Of a stretch of 7,434 nt of DNA, positions 4,846-7,434 are shown piece by piece (within the stretch, counting starts at the first letter, position 1; every line of letters begins with the position of its first letter). A program made the translations under genes and the position numbers. Where the stretch lies: contig CAYLKC010000089.1 in assembly GCA_964384095.1 (NCBI GenBank), positions 1 through 7,434 on the forward strand, given 5' to 3'. The notes beneath the pieces are model-generated. The model saw nothing but the letters and a program-made list of their open reading frames with translations. It did no database searches and was not told the origin of the DNA. The DNA comes from JAITWN01 sp964384095 (lineage in GTDB: Bacteria; Pseudomonadota; Gammaproteobacteria; SZUA-140).

Positions 4846-5008
4846 ACAGCGCCATCATCTCGAAGTCCTGCTTGGCTGCGCCGCAATCGGGGCAGCGCCA
4901 GTCCTCGGGGACGTCCTCCCAGCGTGTACCCGGCGGGATGCCGTGATCCGGCAGGCCGGCCGCCTCGTCGTAGATGAAACCGCAGATCGCGCACATGTAT
5001 TTTTTCAT
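4844..5008 (-). CDS. rubA: Rubredoxin
   Basis: This 54-residue protein is a complete classical rubredoxin, a soluble one-iron electron carrier. Iron is bound by C6-A-I-C9 in YMCAICGFIYDEAAG and by C39-P-D-C42 in DWRCPDCGAAK. The aromatic core (Tyr4, Tyr13, Trp30, Trp37) and the acidic surface are typical. The start is the ATG at 5006-5008, because rubredoxin similarity begins with MKKYMC; the frame is open further upstream but that part is not rubredoxin-like and would overlap thiD. No clear Shine-Dalgarno sequence precedes it. It faces the thiD operon across a 74-bp divergent gap and converges on the small-RNA terminator. Partners may include rubredoxin reductase, alkane hydroxylase or oxygen and superoxide defence enzymes; none is visible here. 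As an iron protein it is a natural candidate target of an iron-sparing RNA, but that is speculation. Confidence 0.97.
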   Translation of the reverse strand: MKKYMCAICGFIYDEAAGLPDHGIPPGTRWEDVPEDWRCPDCGAAKQDFEMMAL

Positions 5009-5082
5009 GATTCTGAGCGATGCCGTGATGGTCGTGATCGGAATGGAACGGCCCTGCAATGTAGCATGGCCGCGGTGATAGA
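5009..5082. other. Divergent intergenic gap between rubA and thiD
   Basis: These 74 bp must hold the start signals of both genes. Weak -10-like hexamers are present (TAGCAT at 5062-5067 on +, TACATT at 5063-5058 on -), without good -35 partners. The gap is too short for a TPP riboswitch and I see no THI-box-like sequence. Confidence 0.4.
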
Positions 5083-5934
5083 ATGAAGGCCGTCCCGCCG
5101 CCAATGCCACCCCGATCCGAAATGAAACCACCAGGCACCATCCCCGTCGTCATCGCGATTTCCGGCCTCGACCCGACCGGCGGCGCCGGTATCCAGGCCG
5201 ATATCGAGGCGCTCGCGAGCATGGGCTGCCACGCCGCGCCGGTGATCACTGCACTGACGGTGCAGACCACGCGCGATGCCTCTTACTGGGAACCGGTCGA
5301 CGCCGCGCTGCTGCGCCGCCAGCTCGACGCGATCCTCTCCGACATGCGGGTCGCGGCCTGCAAGATCGGCATGCCGGGCAGCGCCGCGATCGCGCGCGCG
5401 GTGCACGAGGTGCTGGCCGGTCTGCGCGACATCCCGGTCGTCGTCGATCCGGTGCTGGTCGCCGGTGGCGGCGGCGCGCTCGCCGACGAGGAGACCCGCA
5501 GGGCGATCCTCGACTGCCTGCTGCCGCTGGCAACGGTGACGACGCCGAACACGCGCGAGGCGACGGCGCTGGCCCCGGACGCCGCCGATATCGACGCGCG
5601 GGCGCGGGCGCTGGCGGCGCGCGGGGCCGAATATGTCCTCGTCACCGGCGCCGATGAGCCGGGTGAGGCCGTCATCAATCGCCTCTACGACGCCCATGGA
5701 CCGGTCGAGACCTTTCGCTGGGAACGCCTGCCGGGCAGCTTTCACGGCTCGGGCTGCACGCTGGCGGCGGCGACGGCCGGCCTGCTCGCGCATGGCGCCG
5801 AGCCGCGCGCCGCCGTGCGCGAGGCGCAGGAATATACCTGGGAGACGCTGAGACAGGGCTATCGCATCGGTGGCGGACAGCCGGTGCCGAACCGGCTGTT
5901 CTGGGCGCTGCCGGACAAGGGGCGCAGCGGCTGA
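5083..5934 (+). CDS. thiD: Hydroxymethylpyrimidine / phosphomethylpyrimidine kinase (thiamine biosynthesis)
   Basis: ThiD phosphorylates 4-amino-5-hydroxymethyl-2-methylpyrimidine and then its monophosphate, giving the pyrimidine diphosphate used by ThiE. This 283-residue member of the ribokinase fold shows the substrate motif ISGLDPTGGAGIQAD (26-40), VTTPNTREA in the middle (152-160), the nucleotide-site LVTGADE (186-192), and the anion hole GSGCT (222-226) with catalytic C225. The segment after VVVDPVLV is GGGGALADEE rather than the commoner ATSG or AKSG, so it is a somewhat divergent subtype. ATG 5083 is preceded by GGTGA (5074-5078); ATG codons at 5104 and 5122 are alternatives, since the family homology begins only around residue 20 and the Pro-rich first 18 residues look dispensable. 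Its stop TGA shares a base with the thiE start, so the two are co-translated. Confidence 0.95.
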   Translation: MKAVPPPMPPRSEMKPPGTIPVVIAISGLDPTGGAGIQADIEALASMGCHAAPVITALTVQTTRDASYWEPVDAALLRRQLDAILSDMRVAACKIGMPGSAAIARAVHEVLAGLRDIPVVVDPVLVAGGGGALADEETRRAILDCLLPLATVTTPNTREATALAPDAADIDARARALAARGAEYVLVTGADEPGEAVINRLYDAHGPVETFRWERLPGSFHGSGCTLAAATAGLLAHGAEPRAAVREAQEYTWETLRQGYRIGGGQPVPNRLFWALPDKGRSG

Positions 5935-6587
5935 TGACGAGCCCGGTGCGCGGCCTCTACGTGATCGCGGATGCCGCGCTGCTGGCGCCCGGCGCGCTGG
6001 TCGGCGCGGTCGAACAGGCGATCCGCGGGGGCGCGGCGCTGGTACAGTTCCGGGACAAGCAGCGTCAGGGAACGCAACGTCATGCCGAACTGGTCGAACT
6101 GCGCGCGCTGTGCCGGCAGCGCGGGATTCCACTGATCATCAACGACGACCCTTCGCTGGCGCAGTCGCTCGACGCCGACGGCGTGCATCTCGGCCGCGAC
6201 GATGGCGCGATCGCCGCCGCGCGCGCGTTGCTCGGGCCCGGCCGATTGATCGGGGCATCCTGTTATAATGAGCTCCCGCTCGCGCTGGCGGCGCAGGCCG
6301 CGGGCGCCGACTATGTCGCCTTCGGCAGTTTCTTCGCCTCCATAACGAAGCCGGGCGCGGTCGTCGCGACACCCGGGCTGCTGCAGCGCGCGCGCGCCGC
6401 GCTCGACCTGCCACTGGTCGCGATCGGCGGCATCACGCCGGACAACGGCGCGGCGCTGCTCGCCGCCGGCGCCGACGCGCTCGCCGTCATCACCGGCGTG
6501 TTCGCGGCCGCCGACCCGGAGGCCGCGGCGCGCCGCTATGCGCGGCTTTGGGAACACACGGTCACCAACGACAGGGGATGCGCATGA
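5934..6587 (+). CDS. thiE: Thiamine-phosphate synthase
   Basis: ThiE joins the pyrimidine diphosphate made by ThiD with the thiazole phosphate carboxylate to give thiamine phosphate. The 217-residue protein is a single TIM barrel of normal length. Recognisable motifs are QFRDK (38-42, diphosphate binding), PLIINDD (66-72), DGVHLGRDD (82-90, Mg site), GASCYN (107-112), ADYVAFGSFFASITKPGA (125-142) and AIGGITPDN (163-171). The ATG overlaps the thiD stop by one base (TGATG), and the stop overlaps the hemL start (ATGA), so the three genes form one tightly coupled operon. No separate ribosome binding site of note is seen. A perfect extended -10 look-alike at 6261-6269 falls on the codons of the conserved Cys-Tyr-Asn. 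Confidence 0.96.
   Translation: MTSPVRGLYVIADAALLAPGALVGAVEQAIRGGAALVQFRDKQRQGTQRHAELVELRALCRQRGIPLIINDDPSLAQSLDADGVHLGRDDGAIAAARALLGPGRLIGASCYNELPLALAAQAAGADYVAFGSFFASITKPGAVVATPGLLQRARAALDLPLVAIGGITPDNGAALLAAGADALAVITGVFAAADPEAAARRYARLWEHTVTNDRGCA
6573..6577 (+). promoter_or_regulatory. Ribosome binding site deciding the hemL start
   Basis: AGGGG lies 6 nt before the ATG at 6584. An in-frame ATG at 6578 directly abuts this element and so cannot use it, leaving 6584 as the start. Confidence 0.7.
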
Positions 6588-7434
6588 CGCAGTCACACGA
6601 ACTCTATGCCAAGGCCCGCCGGGTGATCCCGGGCGGCGTGAACTCTCCGGTGCGCGCGTTCAACGGCGTCGGCGGCGAGCCGGTGTTCTTCCGCCGCGGC
6701 GCCGGTCCCTGCCTCTACGACGTCGACGATCGCGAATACGTCGATTATGTCGGCTCCTGGGGCGCGGCGGTGCTCGGTCACGCACACCCCGTCGTCATCG
6801 ACGCGGTCAAAAAGGCGATCGACAACGGCCTCGGCTTCGGCGCGCCGACCGAGATCGAGACGAAAATGGCAGAACTGCTGTGCCGGATCGTCCCTTCGCT
6901 CGATCTCGTGCGCATGGTCAACTCGGGCACCGAGGCGACGATGAGCGCGATCCGGCTCGCGCGCGCCTTTACCGGCCGCGACAAGATCGTCAAGTTCGAG
7001 GGCTGCTATCACGGCCATTCCGACTCGCTGCTGGTCAAGGCCGGCTCCGGCGCGTTGACGCTCGGCGTGCCGACCTCGCCCGGCGTGCCGGTCGCGCTGG
7101 CCGAACACACGATCACCGTGCCGTTCAATGACCTCGACAAGGTCGAGGAGGTCTTCGCGCATGTCGGCGGCCAGATCGCCTGCATCATCGTCGAGCCGGT
7201 CGCCGGCAACATGAACTGCATCCTGCCGAAGGCCGGCTTCCTGCCGGGGCTGCGTCGCATCTGCGACCAGTATGAATCACTGCTGATCTTCGACGAGGTC
7301 ATGACCGGCTTCCGCGTCGCGCTCGGCGGCGCGCAGCAGCGCTTCGGCGTCAAGCCGGACCTGACCACGCTCGGCAAGGTGATCGGCGGCGGCCTGCCGG
7401 TCGGCGCCTTCGGCGGTCGCCGCGAGATCATGGA
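6584..7434 (+). CDS. hemL: Glutamate-1-semialdehyde 2,1-aminomutase, 5' part (runs off the window)
   Basis: HemL is a cytoplasmic PLP enzyme that converts glutamate-1-semialdehyde to 5-aminolevulinate, the first committed tetrapyrrole precursor in the C5 pathway. The window shows 283 codons of a protein that is usually about 426 residues, with no interruption. Landmarks are PGGVNSPVRAF (16-26), the phosphate-site MVNSGTEATMSA (111-122), CYHGHSD (141-147), IIVEPVAGNM (201-210), IFDEVMTGFR with D237, which pairs with the PLP ring nitrogen, and TTLGKVIGGGLPVGAFGG with K265, the Schiff-base Lys at the same number as in E. coli. The ATG overlaps the thiE stop in ATGA, so it is the third gene of the thiD-thiE-hemL operon. 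The product feeds heme and, if the pathway is present, cobalamin, the cofactor of the NrdJ enzyme at the other end of the window. Confidence 0.98.
   Translation, partial: MTQSHELYAKARRVIPGGVNSPVRAFNGVGGEPVFFRRGAGPCLYDVDDREYVDYVGSWGAAVLGHAHPVVIDAVKKAIDNGLGFGAPTEIETKMAELLCRIVPSLDLVRMVNSGTEATMSAIRLARAFTGRDKIVKFEGCYHGHSDSLLVKAGSGALTLGVPTSPGVPVALAEHTITVPFNDLDKVEEVFAHVGGQIACIIVEPVAGNMNCILPKAGFLPGLRRICDQYESLLIFDEVMTGFRVALGGAQQRFGVKPDLTTLGKVIGGGLPVGAFGGRREIM

Noticed and set aside
4719..4946. 75-aa + strand frame from TTG 4719 through the terminator
   Set aside because: It crosses a strong terminator and continues antisense to rubredoxin, so translation is implausible.
5009..5082. TPP riboswitch upstream of thiD
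   Set aside because: The gap is only 74 bp, shared by divergent promoters, and lacks any THI-box-like sequence.
5005..6132. Minus-strand frame across rubA start, thiD and thiE
   Set aside because: It runs antisense to conserved thiamine genes and is Arg/Ala-rich low-complexity sequence.

Overview
This is a G+C-rich chromosomal window with dense, conserved housekeeping and redox genes and almost no mobile-element character. The gene set points to a proteobacterium, most likely a gammaproteobacterium: a split B12-dependent ribonucleotide reductase, a RegB/RegA-type redox two-component system, and a rubredoxin - thiD - thiE - hemL block. This is inferred from gene content and gene order. I could not run a database search.

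Layout. Bases 1-1955 (+) hold the 3' part of nrdJa, the catalytic subunit of a class II (adenosylcobalamin) ribonucleotide reductase, and nrdJb, its TSCPD/zinc-ribbon partner. An extended -10 promoter overlapped by a CRP-like palindrome (1958-1973) precedes a 78-aa conserved-type hypothetical gene (2017-2253, +). A small periplasmic c-type cytochrome follows (2288-2614, +). Bases 2615-2740 hold three degenerate C-rich/G-rich hairpin repeats between convergent genes. On the minus strand, regB (3243-4586) and regA (2741-3268) overlap as a sensor kinase/response regulator operon.

The least ordinary part is the gene-poor stretch 4587-4843. Reading on the + strand it contains two overlapping palindromes, a 14/19 match to the Fur box, a plausible sigma70 promoter, about 90 nt with no credible ORF, a hairpin with a C-rich loop, a short U-rich stretch, and a strong Rho-independent terminator with eight T. 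This is the architecture of a Fur-repressed, Hfq-type small RNA, analogous to RyhB, PrrF or NrrF and with C-rich loops like those of FsrA or IsrR. It has no recognisable primary-sequence core of those RNAs. I regard it as the candidate undescribed element in this window.

Bases 4844-5008 (-) encode a rubredoxin, divergent from a tightly overlapped + strand operon of thiD (5083-5934), thiE (5934-6587) and hemL (6584 to the window end, incomplete). The thiamine genes make thiamine phosphate and hemL makes 5-aminolevulinate for heme.

Taken together, many genes concern iron, heme, cobalamin or redox state: a cobalamin rather than iron ribonucleotide reductase, a heme protein, a quinone/redox-sensing kinase, an iron-sulfur-type rubredoxin and a heme precursor enzyme. 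An iron-responsive RNA would fit this neighbourhood, but a functional link is inference only.
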